64,000 nt of DNA from Rhizophagus irregularis (lineage: Eukaryota > Glomeromycota > Glomeromycetes > Glomerales > Glomeraceae), in assembly GCF_026210795.1 (NCBI RefSeq), contig NC_089456.1:2916501-2980500 (forward strand). Reading direction: 5' to 3'. Made by a program: the position numbers and the translations under genes. Numbering within the stretch: position 1 is the first letter of the stretch; each line of letters begins with the position of its first letter. Below the pieces are notes generated by a model. The model did no database searches, had not been told where the DNA came from, and saw nothing but the letters and a program-made list of their open reading frames with translations. Of this stretch, positions 10,254 to 19,594 are shown piece by piece.

Positions 10254-10355
10254 GTTAGAAGGTATGAGTTGGGTAAAATATAAGAGTTGTTAGTACGAAG
10301 ATATAAAATTTTCTTTCCGAAAATTTTTGGTCAATAGATCAGCGGTAAGAGATCT

Positions 10356-10505
10356 ATCAGTCCTTATCAGTCCTTATTAAAAAATGCAAGGATACCTGAT
10401 GATAAGGTTACATGGTCATCAATCCTTGTCGAAAAAATGCAAGGATACCTGATGATAAGGTTACATGGTCATCAGTCCTTGTCAAGAAATATGAGGATAC
10501 CCGAT
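10356..10505. repeat. Right part of the 53-bp hairpin repeat array
   Basis: Nearly three units of the repeat seen at 2109-2183. The full unit is about 53 bp: TTACATGGTCATCAGTCC, a linker, AAAAAATGCAAGG, ATACCTGATGATAAGG. Arms CATCAG/CTGATG and CCTTG/CAAGG can pair in every unit. The array lies just past the 3' end of the F-box-like gene and, before the retrotransposon arrived, upstream of the adaptor-like gene. It could therefore have acted as a terminator, insulator or origin in the virus-like element; this is inference. Confidence 0.75.
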
Positions 10506-10512
10506 AAATAAG

Positions 10513-10928
10513 CTACTCCTGTTGAGTCCATTCGTTCCACTCCCAGTTCAGTCCCCAAGGGTCGCCTCCCCATCTTTGTTCACTTAATGCATGCTCTATG
10601 GTTTCCCTCTCTTGGGAGTCCACGACCATCCCATTCCTAAGCATTTTCTCCATAATATAAAGCTGATCCTCGGTGAAGCGGTCTATCCATCTTTTATAGA
10701 AGTCGTTTACATCTTCAAATGATATCCAGTCAATATTCCCTTTTTCAAACGGCTTTCCAAGAGCTTGGACATGCCCAATTGTAGTAGCGTAATTTTTCCA
10801 TCTCTTATATGCTTCTTGACGAACCTCCTGCCACCACACACTATCTACTTTACTCGCTGCAATAGGTCAGTATCTGGGATCTTTGCAACAATGCGTTCGA
10901 CTATTTCTACTGGTAATCGGTCCAACAT
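10513..10928 (-). pseudogene. Short F-box-like gene with one frameshift
   Basis: From the ATG at 10928 the frame reads MLDRLPVEIVERIVAKIPDT, a good match to the start of an F-box (LPxEhhxxIhxxhP). It runs into a stop after about 29 codons near 10850. Shifting one base there continues with ASKVDSVWWQEVRQEAYKRW, which has the expected second half of an F-box, followed by about 100 Trp-rich residues with no domain I know. F-box proteins bring substrates to SCF ubiquitin ligases. It sits between virus-like genes on the same strand, so it may be a captured host gene. The frameshift could be real decay or a sequencing error. Confidence 0.55.
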
Positions 10929-11021
10929 GATGTTATGTTACTTATACTATAGCCATCTTCAATTACTGTATGCCCATTACAAATGGATAAAAAATATAAA
11001 CTAAATTCGTACAAGAGCCGC

Positions 11022-11492
11022 TTATGCAAGAAGTTCTGCTAAGGTTTTCTCAGCCTCATTCATAGTGACAGCTCGCTTTGGGGGACCTGTTAATGAGTCC
11101 TTAGTTACATTATAATACAACTCGAAGAGGGCCTCAAGTTTGTCTAAAAGAGCTTGTTTATTCTTGTATGATTCACGAATCTTTGCTATCTTAGCAGTAT
11201 ATGCTGCATTATCTGGGAAGAGTTTTCTGGCTACGAACTTCACATATGATACAGGAGACTTTGCTGTCTGGATTCTCTTGATATACTTCACATGATCCTG
11301 GACAAGGTAGCTGGTTTTGCTAAACCCAGATACTAATGCGACTACTATAGTGTCTTTCAATGCACGGATAATCTTGAGGGCAGTTTCATCAGAGACAATG
11401 GTGAACTGATTGTGTGATGCATCATAAATAACTTTATCACTAATGCTGTCAGTGCTGTTAATAATGCTTGCTAATTCGGTATATGTTGACAT
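11022..11492 (-). CDS. Unknown protein of the virus-like element (156 aa)
   Basis: A complete 156-aa frame starting at the ATG at 11492 with an A/T-rich leader. It looks helical and Lys-rich, with a short hydrophobic stretch near residues 45-60 (LKDTIVVALVSGF) that is too short and mixed for a clear membrane anchor. No motif is recognised. It lies just downstream of the polymerase on the same strand and shares its base composition, which is the only hint that it belongs to the virus-like unit. Confidence 0.55.
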   Translation of the reverse strand: MSTYTELASIINSTDSISDKVIYDASHNQFTIVSDETALKIIRALKDTIVVALVSGFSKTSYLVQDHVKYIKRIQTAKSPVSYVKFVARKLFPDNAAYTAKIAKIRESYKNKQALLDKLEALFELYYNVTKDSLTGPPKRAVTMNEAEKTLAELLA

Positions 11493-11605
11493 GATTCCTT
11501 ATACTTTTTTGTACTTTGTAATAAATAGGAATCTTCAAATTGACTTTACATTCAAGCAAGAAAAAATATATATACCTACTGTAAATCCAACCGCATTCTT
11601 GGCAA

Positions 11606-14111
11606 TCATGTCCAGATAACCTTGTTTGCATTTTTCACATGGCAGTATCCTGCAGTTTCAAACTTGAGAGCTTTCAATGCTTTGGATGCATTTTCTGGAT
11701 AAGTGATAAGTGTAGGACTACTCGGCTGTTCCTCTAGAATAAATCCATCTGTATGGATGCGTCGTACTTTATCCTTATATGGTTCTAATAACTCTGAAGT
11801 CGTCTTCCGTCCATGTGCTAATAAGAATGGAGCGATCCTAGGATACTCACCCTTGAAGCGACTACCTGGGTTTGTGAACTGGAATCGCCACTGGTCAGAT
11901 CCTACTGGTACGATGGAGTCAAGTGTGTGGCCTTCTGGAAACTTGAATGGATCTGTTTGATCTGTGGTGAGTGTCTTGTAATTGCGTTTCCTCTGGCAGA
12001 GTGCTCCCCATAGTGTATTGAGAACTCTCTTTGCAACACGACTGGCCACGCCACCCTGGTTCTTTATATTGAAGAGAAAGTGGACATACTCACCAAATAT
12101 TACAGTCCTAGGAATTCTTGCTTCTCTGTCATATATCAAGGCATTTGGCTTTCCATCCTGGATTAACTGTATATCGAGTCCAAGTTTCTTTGCTCGTTGT
12201 AAGTCAATGAATGTATAGACTCCCCTCTTATTCTGTCGGAAGAGAATGTCATTACCACTTACCTTGCCCTTGGGCGCTCCCTGGGAGCTAGCACGAAATA
12301 ATCCATACAAGGCATAACCTCTATGGTCTACAAAGTCTTTGAGTATTTGAAACTTACCTTGTCGGATTGGAAAGTTTGCATTTGATTGCTGAATACTTGG
12401 ATATAAACCCTATAAAAAATAAGTGTCCGGAAATTGTCCAGAAATTGTCCGGAAAATTTGTCTAAATAATTGTCCGGAAAATGTCAGGTATCGTGTCCGG
12501 AAATTGTTCCGAAAACACACTCGTTTCTGGACACTCATTTTGTCCAGAATTTGTCCGGAAATTGACCTGAAATATTTTTTCATAAAATTTGGCACAAAAA
12601 GATGATCAACAGGTGACCATCATTATAATTGCTTTTAACTTAGTTTTATATCATAGATATATAGTATTTTTGCCTGCTCAGCAAATTTAATTAGTATGAC
12701 AAAGAAGGTTATGAATGTCAGTCTTGTGCTTTTTGCATTTTTTTTACAAAATTAATTTATCCTTTTTGGAAGTAGCGTCCAGAATTTGTCCAGAATTTTT
12801 TCATGTCCGGAATTTGTCCAGGTTTACCTGTCCGGAATTTGTCCAAAATTTTATACTGGACAAATTCTGGATATATTCTGGACAAAGTCCGGATATGTCA
12901 AAATTTTAGGTATCAAATTTGTAGCAAAAAATAGACATTTTTCGGACAATTTCTGGACATGCCAGATTTATTCTGGACAATTTCCGGACATTTTCGTAGA
13001 CATTTTCCGGACATTTATTTTTTATAGGGAAACTTGTCACGTCGTATTGCCTTCCATAGCCCTTCCATTCATTGTCTGCCCAGATAAGACCTCCCATCAT
13101 TGCATCACTTATCCACTCTGCTTCGACTGGGTCAAGAGGATCATTGGCTGGAACCCCTACACTAAACCGTTCAAAAAGCCAGAGTGCAGTTCTCTTGTAC
13201 GACCAGTTGTGGTAAGATAAGTCGATTCCTAGACCGAACTTCTTTGTAGCCTGTAGGAAGGAATCCCGCTCTTCATGGATCCTCTGGTATGTTTCCTCAA
13301 GTGTTTCATATATTCCAGTTTTACAATTCTTCTCAATAGGGATGAAGGAATAACTATCAGAGTTCTTACCTTTCTGAAACTGTCCAACTGTAAGAGACTT
13401 AACTGTCTTACCATTGTATATTGTTACTACATTATTAACCCCATCTTCACGATAAACAAAGGGAGACTTTTGTTTTCTATCTAATTTGCTAGGGTGGAGT
13501 CTTCCGGGATTCAGTGCAAGAGAGTAGTGGCCTTCAGACAGGATAAGTGTTGCACGTCTGTCAGATTTGCTCTTAGAAATTCGAGTGGAATCCCCTACAA
13601 TATTAAGTGCAAGGCTTCCTGCAAGTTGTTCAACCTTATCCATATATGAGACTGGAACTGGAGCATCACGATTGAGACCTAATGCCTTTTTGATATACTT
13701 GGGCTTTTCGATTGACTTTGGCATTTTAGAGAATGTGCCGTAGATATATTTCAGGCGTTCATACAGGCAATCATTTAGCTCCCCGTTGCAACCCCCTGCA
13801 ACCGGTGGGGCATCTCTCACATAAATTATGAATCGTTCAAAATAATCAGGGTCTGCGTCATCCGGTAGTTGTGCTTCGTCGTAGTGGTCCAAGAGTGAGA
13901 AGAGGCTGGCTGGTTGGTTTCCTGATATCCATCCACCGGGTTTCCGGTTTTCATAGGGGAGCAGAATCTGAAATTTATGTGTCGGATACCGAAATTGGAG
14001 TCGCTGTCCAAGTCTTGCTATTGCTCCTCTGGAAAATCTTGCGCCTGAATACTGTAATTCTTTGATATCCGGTCTTGTAGGTAAAGCACGGACAATCTCT
14101 GAATAAACCAT
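11606..14111 (-). pseudogene. Family-B DNA polymerase of the virus-like element, split by a MITE
   Basis: The gene lies in two pieces, N-terminal 13033-14111 and C-terminal 11606-12404, separated by the 622-bp MITE at 12408-13029. The N-terminal piece ends with YDVTS, the start of polymerase motif A (DxxSLYP). The C-terminal piece carries a motif B-like block (RVLNTLWGALCQRKR) and IHTDGFI, which fits motif C with its catalytic Asp. Removing the MITE and one 3-bp duplication brings the two pieces into one frame of about 626 codons with a normal motif A, so the insertion alone explains the break. I see no exonuclease motifs, and the length suits a protein-primed type polymerase, but this is uncertain. 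It would have copied the element genome together with the helicase at 15388-16782. Confidence 0.72.
12408..13029. mobile_element. MITE with CCCTATAAAAAAT terminal inverted repeats
   Basis: A 622-bp non-coding element bounded by CCCTATAAAAAATAA at the left and its reverse complement at the right, flanked by AAA on both sides (12405-12407 and 13030-13032), a 3-bp target duplication. The subterminal DNA is packed with TGTCCGGAAATTGTCC-type motifs in both orientations. A 3-bp duplication fits CACTA or PIF/Harbinger transposition. The same termini bound the 3.7-kb element at 34285-38014. Confidence 0.85.
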
Positions 14112-14194
14112 TTGATGTATTTATAAATTGTGTTCAGTTGTAATATAGGTTTTTTATACAAAAAATATAAGATAACTAAGAAGTGCTTATCTTA

Positions 14195-15390
14195 TTAAAA
14201 GAAGTCAATCTTGCTGCATACACGATCAAGATCCTCTTCATCCCAGTCGTCGACAATTCCATTGGCGGCTTCCCATTCATGTTCCATATCAGTTTTTGGA
14301 CGTTCCTCTGGGATTTCTCGTGCTTTACCCTTATTCATCTTTATAGTTTCATAACCAGAGGTGGTAGGGATAATCTCGGCATCACGATCCTCCTTGTATA
14401 CTCTTATTAGATCTGCAAGTTCTTTACGGCTAGGTGTTTTAGGTAAGTTGCCATTATATTCGATCCAGTCCTTGAAGCGGTCTACTACCTCCCCAAGGTA
14501 GTACTGGTACTCGTCCTCAATACGTGTTGTGGGACATTCCTCTACTTCAAACGCGAGTATTTTTCAGTCATAGTCGTCTGACACGTCTTGGTACTTAGCC
14601 CATAAATTCTTACCTGTATTGTAGAGATCATTGAAGACCTGGTCCTTTGAATTCTTGACCCATGGCTTACGATCCCATCGGTGCCTTTCATGCAAGCCCA
14701 GTGTGCTCGAGTACCTTCCTTTGGTTCAGGGTCCCAGTCAACTTCTAGTTCTGTGTCGGGTTCTGGGATAGGTTGCTTTTTGAGAGTCAGTTCTACTACG
14801 GGTTCTGTAAAAGATTTGGAATCTGTGAGAGATTCGGATTTTGCAGAAGATTCTGCAGGAGACTCGGATTGTTGCTCAGGAGCTGGGTTCACAGTTGTAA
14901 AATCTGAGTCAGATAGCAAGTCATCTAAAACGTCGTAGTCATCATCAGCTTTAAATGCAGGTTCCTCAGCAGGCGGCTCATTTTCTTGATCAGGTTCCTC
15001 ATCAGATAAATAACAGTCCGAGAAGCTATCTATAGGTTCATCAGTATCTGATTCTATAGGAGCTGGAGATTCCTCAGGAATAGGATTCTCATTGTTGACA
15101 GGTGCGGGTTTTACCTTCAAGCAATCGGGCTTAAGTGGTACTGGTGGTGGAGTCTTTTTGGAAACTGGTTTCTCTTCAGTAGGCTTCTTCTCGACAGGAG
15201 CGGGTTTTTCCTCAGCAGGTTTCTCAACAACTAACTCCACTTTCTCTTGATCTACTTGCGATTTACTAGCTGGATTATATATATTTGCCAAGAACTTCTC
15301 CAAGGCATTTGGATCAGATGCGGGCTTCTCAGGAGTTTCTATATCTATTCCTTCTATATTGATTTCATCTGTTTCATGGATCCATTTTTA
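14195..15390 (-). pseudogene. Acidic low-complexity protein, broken frame
   Basis: Directly after the helicase stop the same frame stays open and codes for a Pro/Glu/Ser-rich acidic protein with repeats such as EEKPAP and KKPTEEKP, then runs of Asp and Ser. No ATG is in this frame near the start; an ATG at about 15383 is one base out of frame. Near 14680 the frame shifts, and the continuation (DRKPWVKNSKDQ) meets a TGA at 14564-14566. It then stays open to 14195 with a charged helical segment. At least two lesions therefore separate an acidic N-terminal region from a C-terminal region of about 150 residues. I do not recognise the family. Readthrough from the helicase is an alternative for the start. 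Confidence 0.5.
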
Positions 15391-16782
15391 GCCGAGGTAT
15401 TTCTTGTAAAGATCCTCCCTGGATATGCTATATACTCGGGTTAACTTTTTATTTATATAAGTCTGATTACTATTTATACTCAACTCATTTGATAGGATTC
15501 TAGAAGCGTTTATCTTTGATAATGGTGAGATGCAATGAGTTTCACAGTATGAAGTATATACCCTATAAAATTCTTGAACAGGTAGGTCGGTTATATGATT
15601 TTTTACTATGAAGTAAGTGTCCTTTATGAATTGAAATAGGGGTGGAAGAGTCGATATGATGTGATCCTGCTTAGATGTTGTCATAGGTGGTGGATTCCCA
15701 TTGAAGTCTGGATAAGCGTCTGCAATGGCTCTCAAGTAAGCATAGAATGCCTCACTGGCGCCTGGGTATTTTATAGCGTCACTGAGTTTCTTAAAGTAGT
15801 TGAGGTCTCCCTTGCGGGATGGTGACACATCCAAGTACACTGTGCGCCTATCGTCATTCTCCACTCTGAGAGCATTTTCATTAGTGAGTACAATGGTGGA
15901 TATAAAGTTTTTGTAATGTGTTGGCGATTTGTATTTTTCATGGATTTCCATTATATCGCCTGTTACCTTATCCTTCAACGATCGATACAGATTATTCCAC
16001 TGGCTTTTTTCTGTAGGCATTTCCTCGAGGAGGAGAAGAACCTTACTTTGTAATTGCCCATTGAAACTTCCAAGAATCGTTTGAGGATCGCTGGTCTTAT
16101 AAACAAGTTGAGTACCTAAAACACTATGTTGAATGAAATCTGTTATAATACTCTTACCCCAACCCTGTCCAGATTTCAGGTAGAGAATCGAATACATTTT
16201 CCTTCCAGCTGCCACACCGGCCAACCACTTTATGATATACTCAGTAAGATTCCAATCGTCTGAACACCAGATATCCTGAATGTGGGAGAAGATAAATTTA
16301 ACTGCGAGGTGGGTTGTAGATTCAAAAGTGGATATCGGACGCAGGATATGGAGGAATCCTGGAAAGATATTGAGATAAAGTTGGCCACCTAGTTTAAAGA
16401 TACGGGATTTTTGAGGGTCACAGGTAGCTACACATACAGTACTATATTCGATCATAAACCATTTGTTGATATTAAATTCAACCTTTTGTGAAGGACCCTG
16501 TTCAGATTGTGTGTAAAAGACTTTGGTAATTGGACGGATAAGTTTATTAATATTTTTATCAGGGATGTGCTCGAGGTTTTTGATTTCTGATCGCCACATG
16601 AAGACTCCATGTGGGTTGGAGCAGGGGATAAAGTAACTGCAAAGATAACCTTTAGCTTGATTGAGATCCCTCATATTCTTTGCAGCATTAATGAGCCGTT
16701 TAAGCTCATCAATACTAAAAGCCTTCTTCTGTTCACCGAACTTGGGGATAACTTGAGCTTGAGTGCTAGTTTGGGCAGTCAT
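15388..16782 (-). CDS. Superfamily 3 (D5-like) helicase
   Basis: The start chosen is the ATG at 16782 (MTAQTSTQ), giving about 464 aa. The core spans residues of about 200-320. It has Walker A as LKSGQGWGKSIITDF, Walker B as LLLLEEMP, and motif C as STIVLTNEN with an Asn sensor, followed by DRRTVYLDVSP. This is the order of the SF3 helicases that unwind viral genomes ahead of the polymerase in virophages, Polinton-like viruses and large DNA viruses. No primase domain is evident in the N-terminal 200 residues. The frame is intact. It is upstream of the acidic protein and polymerase on the same strand, the expected replication cluster. Confidence 0.85.
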   Translation of the reverse strand: MTAQTSTQAQVIPKFGEQKKAFSIDELKRLINAAKNMRDLNQAKGYLCSYFIPCSNPHGVFMWRSEIKNLEHIPDKNINKLIRPITKVFYTQSEQGPSQKVEFNINKWFMIEYSTVCVATCDPQKSRIFKLGGQLYLNIFPGFLHILRPISTFESTTHLAVKFIFSHIQDIWCSDDWNLTEYIIKWLAGVAAGRKMYSILYLKSGQGWGKSIITDFIQHSVLGTQLVYKTSDPQTILGSFNGQLQSKVLLLLEEMPTEKSQWNNLYRSLKDKVTGDIMEIHEKYKSPTHYKNFISTIVLTNENALRVENDDRRTVYLDVSPSRKGDLNYFKKLSDAIKYPGASEAFYAYLRAIADAYPDFNGNPPPMTTSKQDHIISTLPPLFQFIKDTYFIVKNHITDLPVQEFYRVYTSYCETHCISPLSKINASRILSNELSINSNQTYINKKLTRVYSISREDLYKKYLG

Positions 16783-17001
16783 TTTTTGTTCTATCAAATC
16801 GAGTACTAATTTATAGTTACTTAATCTTCAATTGCCGAATATTTTTCCAAAGATCTGCACTCCTACCAATTTACCCTCCTGTAGTCCTATGGTCCTGCAA
16901 TTCTGCGGTCCTCTGGTTATATCTGGTTATCTTCTAGGGGTAAAAAAAAAACTATAAACCACGAACCTTTACGACTGCTCAAAATCTTTCCTTCCCCTTT
17001 T

Positions 17002-17807
17002 TCAAACTACATATATCTGAAATCCAAACCGCTCAAGAGCTCCTTTTACTATAGTTAGCTTTTTTCTAGTGTCCGTTAACTCTTTACAAGCCTTTTGATA
17101 CTAAGGTTGCTTGCCGAAATCAAATAGTTTAGGCCAAGGCCGAAACTTTTTTAAAACCGAAAGTTTAGGCAATTAAAAGTAAATTTGCCGAAATTATACA
17201 ATGCCGAAACTTTTACTGAAAGGCCGAAATTTGGCCGAAATTATTGGCCAACATTAATACTATAATTCTGGCCGGAATAATGATCGACACGTAAATTTCC
17301 TTTTATGGAATTTTGTGTAACATTTGTGCGACACATTTCTCCAATTTTACTGGGAAACAAAATTTCCTTTTTTGGAAAGTTGTGTAACGTCACGTGACAC
17401 AATGTCATAATTTCGGCCGAATTTTAATTTTGGCCAAAATTAAGACTGAGTTTCGGCCTAATTTCGGCATTTTCGGCATTTGATTTGATTGGCCGAAACC
17501 TTTCAGAATTTCCTTTTTAGTTTCGGCAGGCAACCTTATTTGATACGCCTTCCATTCAAATTCACGGAGGATACCCTCCTCCTCCAATGATTGGCCAAGA
17601 GCATCATTTGCTTTTTCCTTCTTTTCTACTGCCCTGTCGTATGCCTCCTCGGCTTTTTTATGCCGCTTTCAGAGTACTCGTTCAGCTTCAGCTCTCCAGA
17701 TTGGGCTGACTTCTAAAAGATGTGGCCACAAAATTGCTACTTGGAATGTGTTCCAGGATATGGCTTACAAGTTCGGGGATTACTGATACTGCGTGCGGGG
17801 TATACAT
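17002..17807 (-). pseudogene. F-box/coiled-coil gene interrupted by a hAT MITE
   Basis: From the ATG at 17807 the frame begins MYTPHAVSVIPELVSHILEH, an F-box-like start. A one-base shift near 17745 leads into WPHLLEVSPIWRAEAERVL, then a TGA that could derive from CGA. A charged coiled coil follows (KKAEEAYDRAVEKKEKANDA, then EEEGILREFEWKAYQ). At that point the MITE at 17102-17538 intervenes. With the MITE and one 8-bp duplication removed, the frame continues KACKELTDTRKKL to a stop at 17002. It is the second F-box-like gene in this block. Function is inferred only from the F-box resemblance; the gene is dead in this copy. Confidence 0.6.
17102..17538. mobile_element. hAT-type MITE with 8-bp target duplication
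   Basis: A 437-bp non-coding element with inverted ends TAAGGTTGCTTGCCGAAA and TAAGGTTGCCTGCCGAAA (one mismatch in 18), flanked by TTTGATAC on both sides (17094-17101 and 17539-17546). The 8-bp duplication is the hAT signature. The interior is rich in TGGCCGAAA motifs and contains a module with GTAACGTCACGTGAC that recurs at about 42880-43010. The first six bases TAAGG(A/T)TG match the autonomous hAT at 25660-32639, so cross-mobilisation is possible. Confidence 0.9.
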
Positions 17808-18291
17808 GTTATCTGTCCTTATAGGTTACTTATGGTATACCCATTGTTGAATTACTTATTTTTTCTGATGGGGGCGGGACGGGGTTGGTCTTACTGGCTT
17901 TATAGACCTTCTAGAGGCTTACCTGCTAACTTATCTGGTTTGCTATCTCACTGCTTCCAACAGATTATTAGACGGAATCCTGATCATATGACAGAACTAT
18001 GACAGAATGACAGATCTGGGGGGGTAAAATCAAAACTTTTTTCTGGGGATACCCTCTCCCGATTTTTCTGAAACATCTGTCATATCCGTCATATCTGTCA
18101 TACCCCTTTGATTCTATCGTATTTTCCTCTCTTTTCCCTTATTTTATCCTTTTTTAGTATATTGTTATATGATAGATGTTAATGACAGATGGTGACAGAT
18201 ATAGGGGATTCCTGAGTCCCTGTAGGGGGAAGGAGGTACTGCGACGGGTCGTAAACCCAGAGGTGGGTGGTGCTTGCACCTCCCACATCCA
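17808..18291. other. Non-coding junction with inverted TGACAGA motifs
   Basis: No gene is supported here. At about 17985-18025 several ATGACAGA copies run into a G-tract, and at 18078-18110 the complementary CATCTGTCATATCCGTCATA block precedes CCCC. The two can pair into an imperfect hairpin of roughly 35 bp per arm. A further TGACAGATGGTGACAGATA lies at 18182-18202. This may be the end of the virus-like block or a decayed MITE. Confidence 0.45.
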
Positions 18292-18337
18292 GCCCGACGA
18301 CAATATTGATCCTATACGATTACCAATTCGAACATAT
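18292..18337 (+). pseudogene. Tnp2-type transposase fragment left of the gypsy insertion
   Basis: The 46 bp before the left LTR read PDDNIDPIRLPIRTY in the + frame. They join in frame, after removal of the gypsy element and one ATAT, to DEMLTSINQIEHL at 33202. A CAG before position 18292 could be a splice acceptor. It is the left remnant of the Tnp2 gene described at 33202-34284. Confidence 0.6.
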
Positions 18338-18843
18338 TGTTACTATCGATTTGCGTCGGGGTCACGTGATAGTAACAGAAATTCATGTCACGTTTATCAT
18401 AAAATAAAATGAAATAAAGTATATATGTAAAATTAAGAGTTATATGTATGATTTTAAAGTGTATATTTATTCAATGTAAATAATAACTTAAAATAATCAA
18501 GCAATACAATAAATAAATGCTAATACATGATAAATTTCATAAATAATATCAGAATAGAATATTGCTGCCTCTGCCGGCGATCTGCAATATTACCGAATAA
18601 ACTATACTAAAATTTAACACTAAATAAACCTTAATCATCCCCTATTCCCCACTGTTCGCCTGCTCTATATATATTGTTCGAAAATTCGGTATAAATTATA
18701 CTATGTATAAGTTAAACTTCATATAAATTATACCAAGTATAAATTACACTTAGTATAAACTATACAAAGTATAAGTTACACCGTTACACTGCGGATCGCT
18801 GCTAATTTCTTGAACTTTCCATGTGGCGCAGATCCGCATAACA
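18338..18843 (-). repeat. 3' LTR of the gypsy element
   Basis: A 506-bp terminal repeat beginning TGTTACTATC and ending CATAACA on the + strand, nearly identical to 32692-33197 with only scattered single-base differences. The flanking tetranucleotide ATAT (18334-18337) is repeated after the other LTR. It contains a palindromic TCACGTGA near its left end and a cluster of TATAAATTATAC-like repeats near 18690-18780. On the minus strand a G-rich polypurine tract abuts it at about 18845-18856. Confidence 0.93.
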
Positions 18844-19493
18844 TCAGCCCCCCCTAGAAAGGGTGAGCTCCTGCGAGCCCTGTATTAAGGTCAGGGTTTC
18901 GGCTTCACGCAACTGGCGAGCAATCGGTAGTAATTGACCATAAAATTCGTCTTCCTCCATCTGGTCAAGGTGATGTGGTCGTATATAGGTTACTGCATAC
19001 AAATTAGCCAATCCTCTCGCCTGGAACAATTCGTATACACGCTTAGCCGTCTTCTTAAATTCACTAGCGCCTTTATTGGTGCTGAATAACTCTCTTATTT
19101 GCCGGGCATCTTTCTTCCGCCATCCTCGTAGAGTTAGAACTTCCCCTAAATAATAAAAGGTCTCTATTCTATGTAATGTTTTTCGCCTATGAAAGGAGGG
19201 TGTTGCGTTAAATGTAATAATGTTTCTAATCGTTATTCATCATCCTGTCCTACATAATCCGGTACAGGAATAGTTGTCACTCCTTCCTTTCGCAAGTCCT
19301 CCACACATTTTTCCAAAACAGTTGCACAATTCCCAATAAAATCGTATAGATGAATTTCCTGTATTCCAAAATTATTACTGAAAAGGATCCGGTCGGAATC
19401 AATCGTAAGAACATCATTAGGTTGCCTTTCGTGTAACCAATGTTGTAGAAAAATCTTTAATTGCCGGATAGTTTCCTTAGAATATGTCTCCAT
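18844..19493 (-). pseudogene. Accessory 3' ORF(s) of the gypsy element
   Basis: Between integrase and the 3' LTR there is an 86-codon frame from the ATG at 19493 (METYSKETIRQL to GQDDE). Its stop overlaps a second frame that stays open for about 125 codons (including FYYLGEVLTLRGWRKKDA and ANLYAVTYIRPHHLD) and ends with a TGA touching the LTR. They may be one protein broken by a one-base shift. I do not recognise it. Its position after integrase, ending exactly at the polypurine tract and LTR, suggests an element-encoded accessory protein rather than a host gene. Confidence 0.5.
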
Positions 19494-19594
19494 TTTTACG
19501 TCAAAATGACTTCATTCTGGCGTCCCTTTTATATTTTCCTATTTTTCTGGAAAATTGTAGAAGATTCATGTCGTATCCTGCATTGTTTGATTAC

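Larger units (their letters stand above)
2184..10353 (-). mobile_element. Non-LTR retrotransposon (I/Tad-like, two ORFs, RNase H)
   Basis: An 8.2-kb minus-strand element with ORF1 (8121-10253) and ORF2 (2452-8073) separated by 47 bp. Both frames are uninterrupted over 710 and 1873 codons, in sharp contrast to the decayed genes around it, so the insertion looks young. The ends are inferred. Both sides fall in copies of the same 53-bp repeat, and ATCAGTCCTTAT is present next to both ends as a candidate target duplication, with an extra 10-bp echo at the right. About 260 bp of 3' untranslated sequence lies between 2184 and 2451 and about 100 bp of 5' leader above 10253. No long poly(A) tail is seen. 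Confidence 0.85.

Noticed and set aside
14183-14410. 75-codon plus-strand frame
   Set aside because: It is antisense to the C-terminal part of the acidic virus-like protein.
17793-18002. 69-codon plus-strand frame
   Set aside because: It overlaps the start of the F-box-like gene on the other strand and shows no domain.
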